In this document: positions 16,300 to 24,385 of the stretch, piece after piece
How the letters are laid out: every line of letters starts with the position of its first letter
Position numbering within the stretch: the stretch's first letter is position 1
From: Akkermansiaceae bacterium
GTDB taxonomy: Bacteria > Verrucomicrobiota > Verrucomicrobiia > Verrucomicrobiales > Akkermansiaceae
Reading direction: 5' to 3'
Length of the DNA: 35,364 nucleotides
NCBI GenBank assembly: GCA_015061985.1
Contig: SUVN01000023.1
Coordinates: forward strand, 1-35,364
Notes under the pieces: model-generated
Databases searched by the model: none
What the model was told of the DNA's origin: nothing
Seen by the model: only the letters and a program-made list of their open reading frames with translations
Made by a program: the position numbers and the translations under genes

Positions 16300-16938
16300 T
16301 CAGGAAAGCTTGCTGCGGATATCCGTTACAATGAAACTGACCACTTCATCAATGGTCATGTCAGAGGTGTCGACCAACAACGCATCCTCTGCCTGCACCA
16401 GCGGAGCGCAGGCGCGCTGGGAATCTTTCTTGTCGCGTTCGGCAATGGAGTCAGTGATACCCTCTGCCGCACGGCGGGCGGCACGTACCTCTTCCGAGGC
16501 CGTGACAAAGTACTTGAAACGGGAATCGGGGAAGACGACCGTACCGATGTCGCGACCTTCCATGACCACGGCTTCACGAGTATTGTACTCGCGCTGTTTC
16601 TCCACCAGCAGGGCGCGAACCTCTGGTATAGCTGCCACGACGGATACGTTGTCGTTGGTGCTCTTTTCCGTCAGTTCGGAGCTGAGGACTCTTCCCTCGT
16701 ACACCACGGTGGAGAAAGCTCCGTCCTTGCCGAAAGAGAGGGGGATACCGGGGAGGGCAGCCACCACGGCAGGGGTGTCCTGCGGGTTGATACCCTGCTG
16801 AAGAATGTACCAGGTGACGGCGCGGTACATGGCTCCGGTTCCGATGAAGGTGTAACCGAGTTCCTGTGCAATGCGTTTGGCTACTGTGGATTTACCGGAG
16901 GCTGCCGGTCCGTCGATGGCTATGGCGGGAGGATTCAT
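16300..16938 (-). CDS. cmk: Cytidylate kinase Cmk
   Basis: Cmk phosphorylates CMP and dCMP. The 212-residue product has the P-loop IDGPAASGKST near 7-17, YTFIGTGAMYRAVTW near 27-41, VVMEGRDIGTVVFPD near 127-141 and RAARRAAEG in the lid. The start ATG at 16938 gives the usual Cmk N-terminus (a short PPAIAIDG lead). Longer forms from ATG 16950 or TTG 16983 exist, but a near-consensus promoter (TATAAT) lies between those and the chosen start. The gene therefore has its own promoter inside the larger operon. Confidence 0.95.
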   Translation of the reverse strand: MNPPAIAIDGPAASGKSTVAKRIAQELGYTFIGTGAMYRAVTWYILQQGINPQDTPAVVAALPGIPLSFGKDGAFSTVVYEGRVLSSELTEKSTNDNVSVVAAIPEVRALLVEKQREYNTREAVVMEGRDIGTVVFPDSRFKYFVTASEEVRAARRAAEGITDSIAERDKKDSQRACAPLVQAEDALLVDTSDMTIDEVVSFIVTDIRSKLS

Positions 16939-16948
16939 GTCTTGAAGC

Positions 16949-16977
16949 ATTATAATGCGACGGAAGCGTTCTGTCCA
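16949..16977 (-). promoter_or_regulatory. Internal promoter of cmk
   Basis: TGGACA (16977-16972), a 17-base spacer and a perfect TATAAT (16954-16949) on the minus strand, 10 bases from the ATG at 16938. It sits at the end of the FTHF cyclo-ligase gene and would let cmk-plsC-recF be expressed apart from the MarR-led genes. Confidence 0.7.
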
Positions 16978-16979
16978 GC

Positions 16980-17531
16980 TCAAATGCCGTTAGTCAGGAC
17001 AGTAGGAATGGGAAAATCGTGCTCATCAGTGGGTAGAGTGTCCTCTATCTGCTCGGGAAAAGCAAGCGCCAGTATGTGAGCCCGGGTACACATCGGCAGA
17101 TAGCGGTCGTAATAACCGCCCCCATAGCCCAGGCGCTGCCCGGAAAGGGTGAATCCCACCCCCGGCACAATCATGATGTCCATTTGCTGCGGGGGGATGA
17201 TGGGAAGTTCCGGGAGTGGGGCAAGAATGCCCATGGCTCCCGGGTGTAATTCGTGCTCCGGGTGGGTCACATGGTGGAAGGTCATGCTGTGCCCCTTTCC
17301 GCAGAGGGGGAAGCCAAAGCGATGCCGGGGATAATCGTGCAGCAGCGGCATCAGATTCACCTCATGCGGGAGAGGGGCATAAATGGCGATATGGAGCGCC
17401 TTATCCGCAGAGAGCAGAGGAGCCAGCAAAGCACGCAGGGCGGCAGAACGCCGCCCTGTCGGGTCTGCGGATGCCGCCAGTTGCAGACGATGAATGATGC
17501 GGCGCCGCAGTTCTGTTTTGTGTTGTTGCAA
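16980..17531 (-). CDS. 5-formyltetrahydrofolate cyclo-ligase
   Basis: The enzyme converts 5-formyl-THF to 5,10-methenyl-THF using ATP. The product is about 183 residues. The start has KTELRRRIIHRL, the family's basic helix. HIAIYAPLPHEVNLMPLL is the central strand-helix. The signature is GVGFTLSGQRLGYGGGYYDRYL near 125-146, with the glycine-rich nucleotide-binding loop. No ATG fits the N-terminus; the start used is TTG at 17531, preceded by TAATAT 4 bases upstream (17536-17541) but with no good -35. The start is therefore uncertain. pgeF ends 17 bases upstream. Confidence 0.9.
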   Translation of the reverse strand: MQQHKTELRRRIIHRLQLAASADPTGRRSAALRALLAPLLSADKALHIAIYAPLPHEVNLMPLLHDYPRHRFGFPLCGKGHSMTFHHVTHPEHELHPGAMGILAPLPELPIIPPQQMDIMIVPGVGFTLSGQRLGYGGGYYDRYLPMCTRAHILALAFPEQIEDTLPTDEHDFPIPTVLTNGI

Positions 17532-17548
17532 AAGAATATTACAGAGTA

Positions 17549-18232
17549 TCAGTTGTGAGGAACCGACGGATTGCGCCCGAAGAGCGCGAGCATGCGACCG
17601 GTATTTCCCTTTTCCACTCGATAGGAATAGAAAGCCTCCAAATCAGCTGCCGTGTCCAGACCGCTGTCGATGATGTTTTCGCAGTGCAGTCCTGCGCCAG
17701 CAAGCTGTTCCTTGATTTTGGCGGGGATGTCCACCTCGTAGTGCGGGGGGCGGATGCAGGGCGAGATGACGGCCAGACAGTCGGCAGGATTTACGCCCAG
17801 AATCTTGTGCATGGCGCGGAGCGCTTCACCAACGATGTTGCCCTCTGTCCCGAGTTTGCCGGAGTGTACCAGCCCTCTGGCTCCCGTGATGGGGTCATAA
17901 AGCCATACGGCGGCACAGTCTGCCACATAGATACCCAGTACGCAGTCTGCCTTTCCTCCGCAGATGAGCCCGTCCACTCCTTCCACGGGGTAGGAGCAAC
18001 CGATGTCCCCTACCAGCGCTACTTTGTTGCCGTGAATCTGTTGTGCGCGGCGCAGCATCCCGGGCTCTATGCCCACGGATTCCAGTGCTGCGTGATGCGT
18101 GGGGGTAAGGTCGCGGATGACGCTCTGTCTGTCCGTACTTGTCGCAATGCCCGGAACACGCCCGACAAAAAGGGCAATGTTGTCCGAGTAGGCATTGAGA
18201 CGCTCAAGATATTCCGGGGAATAATTGTTCAT
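17549..18232 (-). CDS. pgeF: PgeF/YfiH family protein (laccase domain)
   Basis: The 227-residue product belongs to the DUF152 family, known as peptidoglycan editing factor in E. coli and as FAMIN-type purine-metabolising enzymes elsewhere. The metal site is recognisable: QQIHGNKV near 64-71, YVADCAAVWL near 102-111 and the second His in GLVHSGKLGT near 119-128. CIRPPHYEVD near 159-168 is the family motif. It is cytoplasmic, with no signal. It starts 12 bases after the MarR stop. Which activity applies here cannot be told from sequence. Confidence 0.88.
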   Translation of the reverse strand: MNNYSPEYLERLNAYSDNIALFVGRVPGIATSTDRQSVIRDLTPTHHAALESVGIEPGMLRRAQQIHGNKVALVGDIGCSYPVEGVDGLICGGKADCVLGIYVADCAAVWLYDPITGARGLVHSGKLGTEGNIVGEALRAMHKILGVNPADCLAVISPCIRPPHYEVDIPAKIKEQLAGAGLHCENIIDSGLDTAADLEAFYSYRVEKGNTGRMLALFGRNPSVPHN

Positions 18233-18244
18233 GCAGGTAATGGC

Positions 18245-18703
18245 TTATGCTAGTGAAGACTTGTGAATGTTGCGGCGGGAAATGACGCGGTTCGCCTGGT
18301 TCAGCTGGTCGTCTGACGTTTCGCGTGCCATGATATTGGCCAGATTCTGGGCAATGTTGTTGCGCATCTCTTGCACGAGTTCACGCCCCTGGTCAGTGAT
18401 ACGCACCATAATCTTGCGGCGATCAGCGGCTGCGGTGTAGCGCTTCAGATGCCCCAGATCCTGCAGCTTGTCCACCATGCCGGTGGCAGCGGCGGTGGAA
18501 TGCCCCATCATCTTGGCGATGTTGCTCATGGACAGGCATTCTTCCTCTGCCAGATAGGCCAACAGGAAAAATTGCGGGTAAGACACTTTTCCCTTTGTCA
18601 GCACCGGAGAGAGCTTGAGGATGCAGCTGCGCTGGGAAAAAAGCACAAAGTCGGCCAGATTCTGAACTTCGTCACTTGTCAGTCGGGAGGAGTGGTTGCT
18701 CAT
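18245..18703 (-). CDS. MarR-family transcriptional regulator
   Basis: The 152-residue product is a winged-helix repressor of MarR type. Helices run from about 10, with the DNA-binding section near 55-100 (SMSNIAKMMGHSTAAATGMVDKL, then LKRYTAAADRRKIMVRIT), which includes the DRR wing motif. MarR proteins are usually dimers that sense small ligands and often control their own operon. It is first in the operon leading to pgeF and the FTHF cyclo-ligase. The start at 18703 is preferred to an upstream in-frame one that would add an unrelated basic stretch. Confidence 0.9.
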   Translation of the reverse strand: MSNHSSRLTSDEVQNLADFVLFSQRSCILKLSPVLTKGKVSYPQFFLLAYLAEEECLSMSNIAKMMGHSTAAATGMVDKLQDLGHLKRYTAAADRRKIMVRITDQGRELVQEMRNNIAQNLANIMARETSDDQLNQANRVISRRNIHKSSLA

Positions 18704-18732
18704 CGTCGTAGTAAGTTGTTTCGTTCGTCTCG

Positions 18733-18760
18733 ATATTACGGTTTTGCTGACATTTTGCAA
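18733..18760 (-). promoter_or_regulatory. Possible promoter of the MarR operon
   Basis: TTGCAA (18760-18755), a 16-base spacer and TAATAT (18738-18733) on the minus strand. It lies 29 bases from the ATG, so a short true leader is expected; no clear operator palindrome was seen. The remaining gap (18761-18916) is A/T-rich with no gene seen. Confidence 0.45.
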
Positions 18761-18916
18761 GCACAAAATTGCTGCCCGTTTTTCCTGCCCCCGGAACGTT
18801 TCGCCCCTCTTCAATGATATGGCCCTATTTTAATGTTGATGGTACAAGATATTGTGTTTTGTGAAAATAAAAAAAGTTTATTTTCCCTGTGATTGTGTGG
18901 GAGGAGAAGGAGGTGT

Positions 18917-19300
18917 TCAGAGGGAAATTTTAAGAATTTGTCGGAAATCGTCGTTGAGTAACCCTTTTTCCGAGAGTCTCACGAGGTGTGCCTGAATGGC
19001 CTTGCAGATGCTGTCGAACGTCCCCATTTTGTCCTGCACAGACATGAAATCCTGAACGGTCGGTTCGGGGAGTGCTGCTTGTGCAGCAGCCAGTTTATCT
19101 GCCTCTTTTGCCAGTTGGCGGAGTTGAGGAAGAGCTGCCTGTACGGATGCCTCATCTGTACAGGAACGCAGGCAGAGCTCGGTGCGGGAAAGGAAATCCA
19201 GCAGAGCTTCTGCCATGTCCTGATGGGTGGCAGGAGTCTCCTGAGCCGTTGCATGAGCGACGACAAGGATTACCGGAGGAAGGAAGTACAGCGGCCTCAT
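18917..19300 (-). CDS. Small secreted helical protein of unknown function
   Basis: The 127-residue product is not recognised. Residues 1-20 form a signal peptide with an ATA-QE cleavage site. The mature part is helical and Ala/Leu/Gln-rich (about 25-110), with two cysteines near 43 and 47 (CLRSC). It starts 9 bases after the stop of the membrane protein at 19310 and is the last gene of the valS unit. Periplasmic location is inferred from the signal. Confidence 0.65.
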   Translation of the reverse strand: MRPLYFLPPVILVVAHATAQETPATHQDMAEALLDFLSRTELCLRSCTDEASVQAALPQLRQLAKEADKLAAAQAALPEPTVQDFMSVQDKMGTFDSICKAIQAHLVRLSEKGLLNDDFRQILKISL

Positions 19301-19309
19301 GCGTGCAGA

Positions 19310-20101
19310 TTAGTGGGAATGACGGTGGCGGCTGCGTTTTCCGAACAGTTTCTGTTCCGTACCGCAGGCAGGACAGGTATAGCGGAGGAAGAAAATAATT
19401 CTCAGAGCTGTGGAAATCGGTACGCCCAGCAGCGGGAATCGGTGCGCTTTACTGTGATAGGGGTAATTGCGGAAAGTAAAGGTGTTCATGTGGCACACGG
19501 AGCAGTGAACCAGACGTACCATGATGAGATAGGGGACGATGAGCAGGAAAGCCAGCAGAGAGTACACCACTTCATCATTTCCCAAAGGTCGGAAGTCCGA
19601 CAACAGAAGGATATAGGGAAGGCCGATGAGGCTGAGGATGAAGAACGGAACGAGAATTGTGGCAAACGCTCCGCAGAGCAACAAAAACGGATGTCCGCAG
19701 GTGATGGGTCTTCTCTCTCCTTTATGTTTTCCAGAGCGTTTAAGCTGTCCGAGAAATGCTTCGGTTTCTGCAGCCAGTTCTGCTTCCTCCTGTTTGGGGG
19801 CGTTAATTTCAATCTCATCTTCTATCGGCAGAAATTTCGGCTGCTCAATTACGGGGGGGATATATCCCTGTCGTTCTTCGGGGATACCGATAATCTCTCT
19901 TGCGTTTTGAATGAGTGTTTCAAGCTCAGCTTTCGTTAATCGGATATCTTCCCCCGGAAACAGTTCCTTAGCGGCCAGCAGCTCCTGATGGAGTCTGTCG
20001 GCAACTCCGGCTGCCAGCTGAGCATCTGTGGTGATGCCGCAGAGTTTCAGCTGGCGTTGAGTGTCCTGCGGAAGGGTGGGAAAGAAAGAAGTATGCATCA
20101 T
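19310..20101 (-). CDS. Membrane protein with two Cys pairs, downstream of valS
   Basis: The 263-residue product is not recognised. The N-terminal part (1-125) is soluble and helical, with a start (LPQDTQRQLKLCGI TTDAQL) resembling helix-hairpin-like helical domains. Membrane spans follow near 138-170 and 178-198. The C-terminal part has CSVC and CPAC pairs about 40 residues apart, which could form a zinc ribbon, and a His/Arg-rich end (RSRHRHSH). It starts 30 bases after valS. Two adjacent ATGs (20101, 20098) are possible. Confidence 0.65.
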   Translation of the reverse strand: MMHTSFFPTLPQDTQRQLKLCGITTDAQLAAGVADRLHQELLAAKELFPGEDIRLTKAELETLIQNAREIIGIPEERQGYIPPVIEQPKFLPIEDEIEINAPKQEEAELAAETEAFLGQLKRSGKHKGERRPITCGHPFLLLCGAFATILVPFFILSLIGLPYILLLSDFRPLGNDEVVYSLLAFLLIVPYLIMVRLVHCSVCHMNTFTFRNYPYHSKAHRFPLLGVPISTALRIIFFLRYTCPACGTEQKLFGKRSRHRHSH

Positions 20102-20131
20102 TTTCCGGAAGCGGTTATCAATGGCAGCCTA

Positions 20132-22804
20132 TTATGCAAGGGCTTGCAGCATGGTTTCCAGTTGGGCTTTCTTGGTTTCCCATTCGGCAAGGCGTGCGCG
20201 TTCCTGGTCAACCACGGCGGCGGGAGCCCTGTCTACGAAAGAAGCGTTGCTCAATTTAGCGTTGCTCTTGATAATCTCCTTGGTAATTTTGTCAAGCTCC
20301 TTGCTGATGCGCGTGCGCTCCGCTTCCACATCGACCAGCCCTTCCAGCGGCAGGAAGAGCTCACCGAACGGTGTGAGGGCCGTGGGTGTTCCCTTGGATG
20401 CCTCATAATCCGGGGCGACAGTTGCTTCCTTTGCCCCGGCAAGAAGTGCCAGACGTGCCACCAAATCCGCATTCACCGGCAGGGTGGGTTTCAGAACGAA
20501 ACGCACATTTTTGTTGGTGGCGAGATTGTACTCGGCCTTGAGGTTGCGGGCGCGGTTGGCCGTTTCGTAGAGAGCGGTAGCCAGAGCCTTTGCCTTGGAA
20601 ATTTCTGTATCGTCCATGCCGGCCAGCAGGCTGTCGGCAGAGGGCAGGGGGGAGCTCATGAGCGGCTTGCCGGCATTGCGGGAGGCAAAGCCCAGACTCT
20701 GCCACAGTTCCTCGGCAATATGCGGCATGATAGGAGCCAGCAGCGCGAGGTAGTGGCGCAGCACCGTGTCCATGGTGTAGAGAGTGGCATTGCGGAAAGC
20801 GGGGTCGCCATCGCGTAAATCATTCTTCACGGCTTCCAGGAACAGAGAGCAGTATTCATTCCAGAAGAAAGAGTAGAGAGCCTGCGTGTAACTGTTGAAC
20901 TCATACTTGCCGAGAGCGTCTGCCACCGTGGTGTGCAGTTCCTTGAGCTTGGCAAGGATGTCGATATGGACGGCAGAGAACTTCGGAGCCGGGTCAGTCG
21001 TCGCTTCTCCCTGCATCATGCGGAAGCGGGCGGCATTGTATATCTTGTTGGCAAAATTCTTGCCTTCTTCAATCTGCTTCTCATCGAACTTCACGTCCGT
21101 ACCTGTGGGGGCGATGCGCATGAGGCCGAATCTCAGACCGTCTGCACCATACTTGGCGATGAGGTCGAGCGGGTCAGGGCTGTTGCCCAGACTCTTGCTC
21201 ATCTTGCGGCCCTTCAGGTCGCGCACGATGGAGGTGAAGAACACGTTGTTGAACGGTTTCTGCCCCGTGAAACGGTAGCCCGCCATAATCATGCGAGCCA
21301 CCCAGAAGAAGATGATATCCGGGCCGGTCACCAGATCGCTGGTGGGATAGAAAGTCTTGCGGCAGGCATCATCCATGGTGGAGAAAGGCCAGAGCCAGCT
21401 GCTGAACCACGTGTCCAGCGCATCCTCGTCCTGCACCCAGTTTTCCGGGTCACTGGGCGGGTTCACGCCCACATAAATATCCCCGGCTTCGGCATCGGCC
21501 TCATCCAGCTTGAGGGCGTTCTGCAGCTCCTCTGCCTTATCCTTGCGATACCAGACGGGAATGCGATGCCCCCACCAGAGCTGGCGGGAGATGCACCAGT
21601 CCTGAATACCCTCCAGCCAGTGAGCATAGGTTTTGGCCCAGTGGGCAGGGCGGAAGACGATGTCGCCGTTGGCAACGGCATCAGCCGCTTCTTTCACACA
21701 GGGGTATTTCAGGAACCACTGCATGCTCAGACGCGGCTCAATCGGCACGTGGGAGCGCTCGCTCATGCCCACGTTGTTATCGTAGTCCTCCACTTTCTCC
21801 AACAGCCCCTTGGCCTCCAGCAGCTCAATGGATTTGTCGCGAGCCACGAAACGATCCAACCCATGCAGTTCCGGGCAACCGGGGCAGTTGATGCGGGCAT
21901 CCGGCGTAAGGATGTCAATGATTTCCAGATGGTGCTTGGTGCCGACTTCAAAGTCCACGCGGTCGTGGGCGGGGGTAATCTTGAGGGCGCCGGTGCCGAA
22001 ACCGATTTCCACGTGTTCATCCGCAATGATGGGGATGTCTGCCTCGCAGAGGGGACGTACAACGGTTTTGCCGACGAGGTGGGCAAAGCGCGGGTCGTTC
22101 GGATTGACCGCCACGGCGACGTCAGCCATGATGGTTTCCGGGCGGGTGGTGGAGACCAGCAGCTGTCCGCTGCCGTCGGAAAGCTTGTAACGCACGGTGT
22201 AGAGCTTGCTGTGCGTGGGGGTCATGATAACCTCTTCGTCGGAGAGGGCCGTGCGCAGAACGGGATCCCAGTTGACCATGCGGCGGCCGCGGTAGATGAG
22301 CCCCTCCTTGAACAGCTCGGTGAACACGCGGGCAACCTCCGGGGCATACACATTATCCATCGTGAAGCGCTCGCGCTCCCAGTCACAGGAGCAGCCCAGT
22401 CTCTTGAGCTGGTTGATGATGATGCCGCCGTGCTTGTCCTTCCACTGCCACACCATGTCCACAAAGGCTTCGCGACCCACATCGTAGCGGGTGCGGGGCG
22501 GTGTCTCCTTGGCAAGCTCTTTTTCCACACGAGCCTGCGTGGCAATGCCGGCGTGGTCCGTGCCGGGCAGCCAGAGCACTTCCTTGCCTTCGAGTCGAGC
22601 GCGGCGCACCAGAATGTCCTGAATAGTGTTGTTGAGGACGTGCCCCATGTGCAGTACACCCGTCACGTTGGGGGGAGGAATGACAATGCTGAACGCAGGC
22701 TTATCCGTGTTCGGATCTGCGTGAAAACATCCCTCAGACAACCAGCGTGTCTGCCATTTCTCTTCAACGAAACCGGGTTCGTATGCCTTGGGCAATTCTA
22801 TCAT
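20132..22804 (-). CDS. valS: Valyl-tRNA synthetase ValS
   Basis: ValS charges tRNA-Val with valine. The 890-residue product has the HIGH-type motif PPPNVTGVLHMGH near 42-54, the editing domain (about 190-330, with VSTTRPETI and the FGTGALKITPAHD metal region), WCISRQLWWGHRIPVWY near 400, and GRKMSKSLGNSPDPLD (KMSKS) near 534. It ends with the ValS-specific coiled coil (about 825-890). Length is typical. It starts at the ATG placed 9 bases after a -10 box, and two unknown envelope genes follow. Confidence 0.97.
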   Translation of the reverse strand: MIELPKAYEPGFVEEKWQTRWLSEGCFHADPNTDKPAFSIVIPPPNVTGVLHMGHVLNNTIQDILVRRARLEGKEVLWLPGTDHAGIATQARVEKELAKETPPRTRYDVGREAFVDMVWQWKDKHGGIIINQLKRLGCSCDWERERFTMDNVYAPEVARVFTELFKEGLIYRGRRMVNWDPVLRTALSDEEVIMTPTHSKLYTVRYKLSDGSGQLLVSTTRPETIMADVAVAVNPNDPRFAHLVGKTVVRPLCEADIPIIADEHVEIGFGTGALKITPAHDRVDFEVGTKHHLEIIDILTPDARINCPGCPELHGLDRFVARDKSIELLEAKGLLEKVEDYDNNVGMSERSHVPIEPRLSMQWFLKYPCVKEAADAVANGDIVFRPAHWAKTYAHWLEGIQDWCISRQLWWGHRIPVWYRKDKAEELQNALKLDEADAEAGDIYVGVNPPSDPENWVQDEDALDTWFSSWLWPFSTMDDACRKTFYPTSDLVTGPDIIFFWVARMIMAGYRFTGQKPFNNVFFTSIVRDLKGRKMSKSLGNSPDPLDLIAKYGADGLRFGLMRIAPTGTDVKFDEKQIEEGKNFANKIYNAARFRMMQGEATTDPAPKFSAVHIDILAKLKELHTTVADALGKYEFNSYTQALYSFFWNEYCSLFLEAVKNDLRDGDPAFRNATLYTMDTVLRHYLALLAPIMPHIAEELWQSLGFASRNAGKPLMSSPLPSADSLLAGMDDTEISKAKALATALYETANRARNLKAEYNLATNKNVRFVLKPTLPVNADLVARLALLAGAKEATVAPDYEASKGTPTALTPFGELFLPLEGLVDVEAERTRISKELDKITKEIIKSNAKLSNASFVDRAPAAVVDQERARLAEWETKKAQLETMLQALA

Positions 22805-22813
22805 GACCCGCCT

Positions 22814-22842
22814 ATCCTAACGTAAAGCATCCGTCAATGCAA
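22814..22842 (-). promoter_or_regulatory. Promoter of valS
   Basis: TTGCAT (22842-22837), a 17-base spacer and TAGGAT (22819-22814) on the minus strand, 9 bases from the ATG. The leader of 2-3 bases leaves no room for a T-box. Confidence 0.6.
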
Positions 22843-22929
22843 GCGAAATTCCCCTGCATGCCAAACAAGAAGCGGGGCAGCGATATTGTTTTCGCAGTCC
22901 CGCTTGAGCTGTTTATCTGAAAATCGGAT

Positions 22930-23895
22930 TTATTCTTCGTCTGCCGGCATCTCCCATTCTTCCTCTGCGGGAGCCGGAGCTTCGTCGTCGGCTGTGATGG
23001 TGCTGGTCGGGGCAGCATTGGTGTCAACCGTTGGTGCACCGGGTGCAGGCTCGTAATCCTTAATCACCTGCGGTCTGACCTGATTTTTGGTGGAAATGAG
23101 TTTACCCTTGCGCTTCTTCGGCGCAGGCTGCCCTTTCACGATTTCGAAGTCAGAGGTGTCCACCAGATCATCCAGCCCGAAAGCATAGCGGGCAATATCA
23201 GGCAGGGTGTCCTTGACGAGCTCGCGCACCGGGAAACTGGCCTGGCCTTCCGGATAACGCAGCGTGATGCGATTGCCCTGCAGCCGGTGGATGACCGCGT
23301 TGCGGTATACCTTGCCTCGGGTGCTGGCAGCATCGCCGATGGGCATGCCGGGGAGCAGCCCGCGAGCCACACCGCGCAGGGTGTTGTCATCCTTGAGAAT
23401 CTCATTCTGGAGGGATATGACCCGCTCGCGTTCGTTCGCAATGGAAACATTCTTATCACTGATGCGGCGTTTGAGGTCAGCCAGCTGTTCGTCGAGCCCG
23501 GCAAGGCGTTGGCGCATGTGGAGTTGCTCATCGGCATGGAAGGCGGCATCGCGCAGCTCATCGCGCTCTTTGCACAGCTCAAGATTTTCTTCCATGGCCA
23601 GTTCCATCTGGCTGGGAACTCGGTAGCGCTCCATCTCCTGATAGATGTACCAGCCGCCGCCGCCGAGTGCGCCGGTCAACAGCAGTACGAGGAACAAATC
23701 CAGCAGGCATCCCCAGAAACCGCCGCTTTTCCCCTTTTTCTTATCTTCCTTTTGCTCGTCAGACGGCGATGCCGTTCCCTCAGCGTCGGGTGCGGAGGTG
23801 GGTTGCGTCTCATCGGTTGCAGTAGGCTCAATATCGGCCTTAGTGTCCGCCGGAGTCACCTTCGGCTCGTCGGAAATATCTTTTTCTTCAGTCAT
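22930..23895 (-). CDS. Single-pass membrane protein with coiled coil
   Basis: The 321-residue product is not recognised. A disordered Asp/Glu/Thr/Pro-rich N-terminus (1-55) leads to a basic cluster and one membrane span (about 60-85). A coiled coil (about 90-165) follows, then a folded section with a repeated beta pattern (about 180-245), then a Pro/Ala/Glu-rich acidic tail. The start ATG at 23895 is chosen because it directly follows the upstream stop (TGATATG, 1-base gap), implying coupling with the coiled-coil lipoprotein. The pair may work together in the envelope. Confidence 0.65.
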   Translation of the reverse strand: MTEEKDISDEPKVTPADTKADIEPTATDETQPTSAPDAEGTASPSDEQKEDKKKGKSGGFWGCLLDLFLVLLLTGALGGGGWYIYQEMERYRVPSQMELAMEENLELCKERDELRDAAFHADEQLHMRQRLAGLDEQLADLKRRISDKNVSIANERERVISLQNEILKDDNTLRGVARGLLPGMPIGDAASTRGKVYRNAVIHRLQGNRITLRYPEGQASFPVRELVKDTLPDIARYAFGLDDLVDTSDFEIVKGQPAPKKRKGKLISTKNQVRPQVIKDYEPAPGAPTVDTNAAPTSTITADDEAPAPAEEEWEMPADEE

Positions 23896-23896
23896 A

Positions 23897-24262
23897 TCAG
23901 GAACGGCGGTTGGCAATATCATTCTGCATCATGCGAAAAGCGGCGCGGAAAGCATCCAGCCTGTCCTGCAGCTCAATAACACGCAGCTTGGTGTTGGTCT
24001 CATCATTGCTGAGCTTGTCCAGCTCCTTGATGGCGGCTGCAATTTCTGCCTCTCGGGCAGCGATGTTTTCGGCAAGCCCGGGGACATCCTCTCCGGCATG
24101 CTTGATGAGGGCGTTCATGCGGCTGATTTCACGGCGGATTTCGGCATTCTGCTCATGCACGGCGCGAAGCTGCTCCGGGTCGGTCGGTTTGGGCCAGCAG
24201 GAGGTCAGCAGAGGAGTCGCTGCCGCAGCGAGAGCGAGGCAAACTGGAGTAAAATGTTTCAC
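23897..24262 (-). CDS. Coiled-coil lipoprotein
   Basis: The 121-residue product starts at GTG 24262. This start yields a clean lipoprotein signal with lipobox LTSC (C22); the ATG at 24280 would add six polar residues. A promoter lies 6 bases upstream of the GTG. The mature part is almost entirely helical with heptad character (about 30-115), containing REISRMNALI and IKELDKLSN stretches. It is probably anchored in the outer membrane or inner membrane facing the periplasm. It is coupled with the downstream single-pass coiled-coil protein. No family recognised. Confidence 0.65.
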   Translation of the reverse strand: MKHFTPVCLALAAAATPLLTSCWPKPTDPEQLRAVHEQNAEIRREISRMNALIKHAGEDVPGLAENIAAREAEIAAAIKELDKLSNDETNTKLRVIELQDRLDAFRAAFRMMQNDIANRRS

Positions 24263-24268
24263 GCTCCC

Positions 24269-24297
24269 ATTCTCGGCCATTTGCCGATGAGCGTCAA
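24269..24297 (-). promoter_or_regulatory. Promoter of the coiled-coil lipoprotein gene
   Basis: TTGACG (24297-24292), a 17-base spacer and GAGAAT (24274-24269) on the minus strand, 6 bases from GTG 24262. Confidence 0.55.
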
Positions 24298-24332
24298 GCC
24301 ACTTTTGCGTCACATCTGCAAATGAGCACAAA

Positions 24333-24356
24333 AAAGCCCCTCATCTGAGGGGCTTT
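24333..24356 (-). terminator. Rho-independent terminator after the gene at 24386
   Basis: AAAGCCCCTCA pairs with TGAGGGGCTTT across a very short loop, and on the minus strand the stem is followed by a T run (A run at 24330-24335 on plus). It ends the transcript of the secreted protein and isolates the next promoter. Confidence 0.8.
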
Positions 24357-24385
24357 GGAGAAAGGAAGAGGAGAAAGCTCTCCTA

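Noticed and set aside
20933..22825. Long plus-strand open frame of 630 codons opposite valS
   Set aside because: It is fully antisense to valS, whose motifs are all intact, and shows no family motif or promoter.
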